From positions 1-6,416 of the forward strand of contig JAQTLI010000168.1 in the NCBI GenBank assembly GCA_028714995.1: a DNA stretch of 6,416 bases, given 5' to 3'. The DNA is from Methylobacter sp. GTDB taxonomy: Bacteria > Pseudomonadota > Gammaproteobacteria > Methylococcales > Methylomonadaceae. The notes beneath the pieces are model-generated. The model saw nothing but the letters and a program-made list of their open reading frames with translations, searched no databases and was not told the DNA's origin. The translations under genes and the position numbers were made by a program. The first letter of the stretch is position 1. Each line of letters starts with the position of its first letter. This document shows, piece after piece, positions 6,376-6,416 of this stretch.

Positions 6376-6416
6376 ATGAAAATAGCAACCTACGCCCCTG
6401 AAGTCGAAGCGCAAAT
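6376..6416 (+). CDS. Possible start of an unidentified gene, cut by the window edge
   Basis: An open frame runs from ATG 6376 (MKIATYAPEVEAQ) to the right edge; an in-frame ATG at 6349 would add nine residues. There is no clear ribosome binding site before either ATG. Thirteen residues are too few to name a family. It lies 86 bases after the argB stop with no recognisable terminator between, so readthrough from argB is possible. No pyrE-like or other familiar N-terminus is recognisable. Confidence 0.3.
   Translation, partial: MKIATYAPEVEAQ

Overview
The window looks like the chromosome of a mesophilic gammaproteobacterium with type IV pili. The evidence is a pilT-pilU pair and the classic radC / coaBC-dut-(algC)-argB neighbourhood known from Pseudomonas and relatives. 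A methanotroph-like (Methylococcales) lineage is my guess from the flavour of the proteins; it is not proven here. All intact genes are housekeeping genes, and no phage, transposase, CRISPR array, tRNA or rRNA is visible.

Layout. 2-379: 3' end of pilT (+). 389-1522: pilU (+), 9 bases after pilT. 1523-1776: a 254-base gap holding a strongly structured, repeat-like element (about 1571-1700) and a plausible extended -10 promoter for purC. 1777-2670: purC (+). 2671-2737: convergent gap with a perfect 12-bp hairpin. 2738-3412: radC (-). 3413-3492: divergent promoter region. About 3493-4746: coaBC (+), overlapping dut (4743-5198, +) by 4 bases. 5208-5384: a decayed 3' remnant of algC. 5402-6289: argB (+). 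6290-6416: the argB 3' flank and perhaps the first codons of another gene.

Functions. PilT and PilU are the two retraction ATPases of type IV pili. PurC makes SAICAR in purine synthesis. CoaBC makes 4'-phosphopantetheine for coenzyme A. Dut removes dUTP and supplies dUMP for thymidylate. ArgB performs the second step of arginine synthesis. RadC is a JAB-domain protein of uncertain role.

Three things stand out. (1) The structured intergenic element upstream of purC and a roughly 16-codon in-frame insertion inside coaBC are copies of the same DNA repeat, so a palindromic repeat appears to have been accepted into an essential enzyme just before its catalytic histidine. (2) coaBC has no ATG, GTG or TTG start compatible with an intact N-terminus; an in-frame ATG is closed off by TAG three codons later. 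(3) Where Pseudomonas has algC between dut and argB, this window keeps only its last codons, with traces of the preceding segment scattered over three reading frames.
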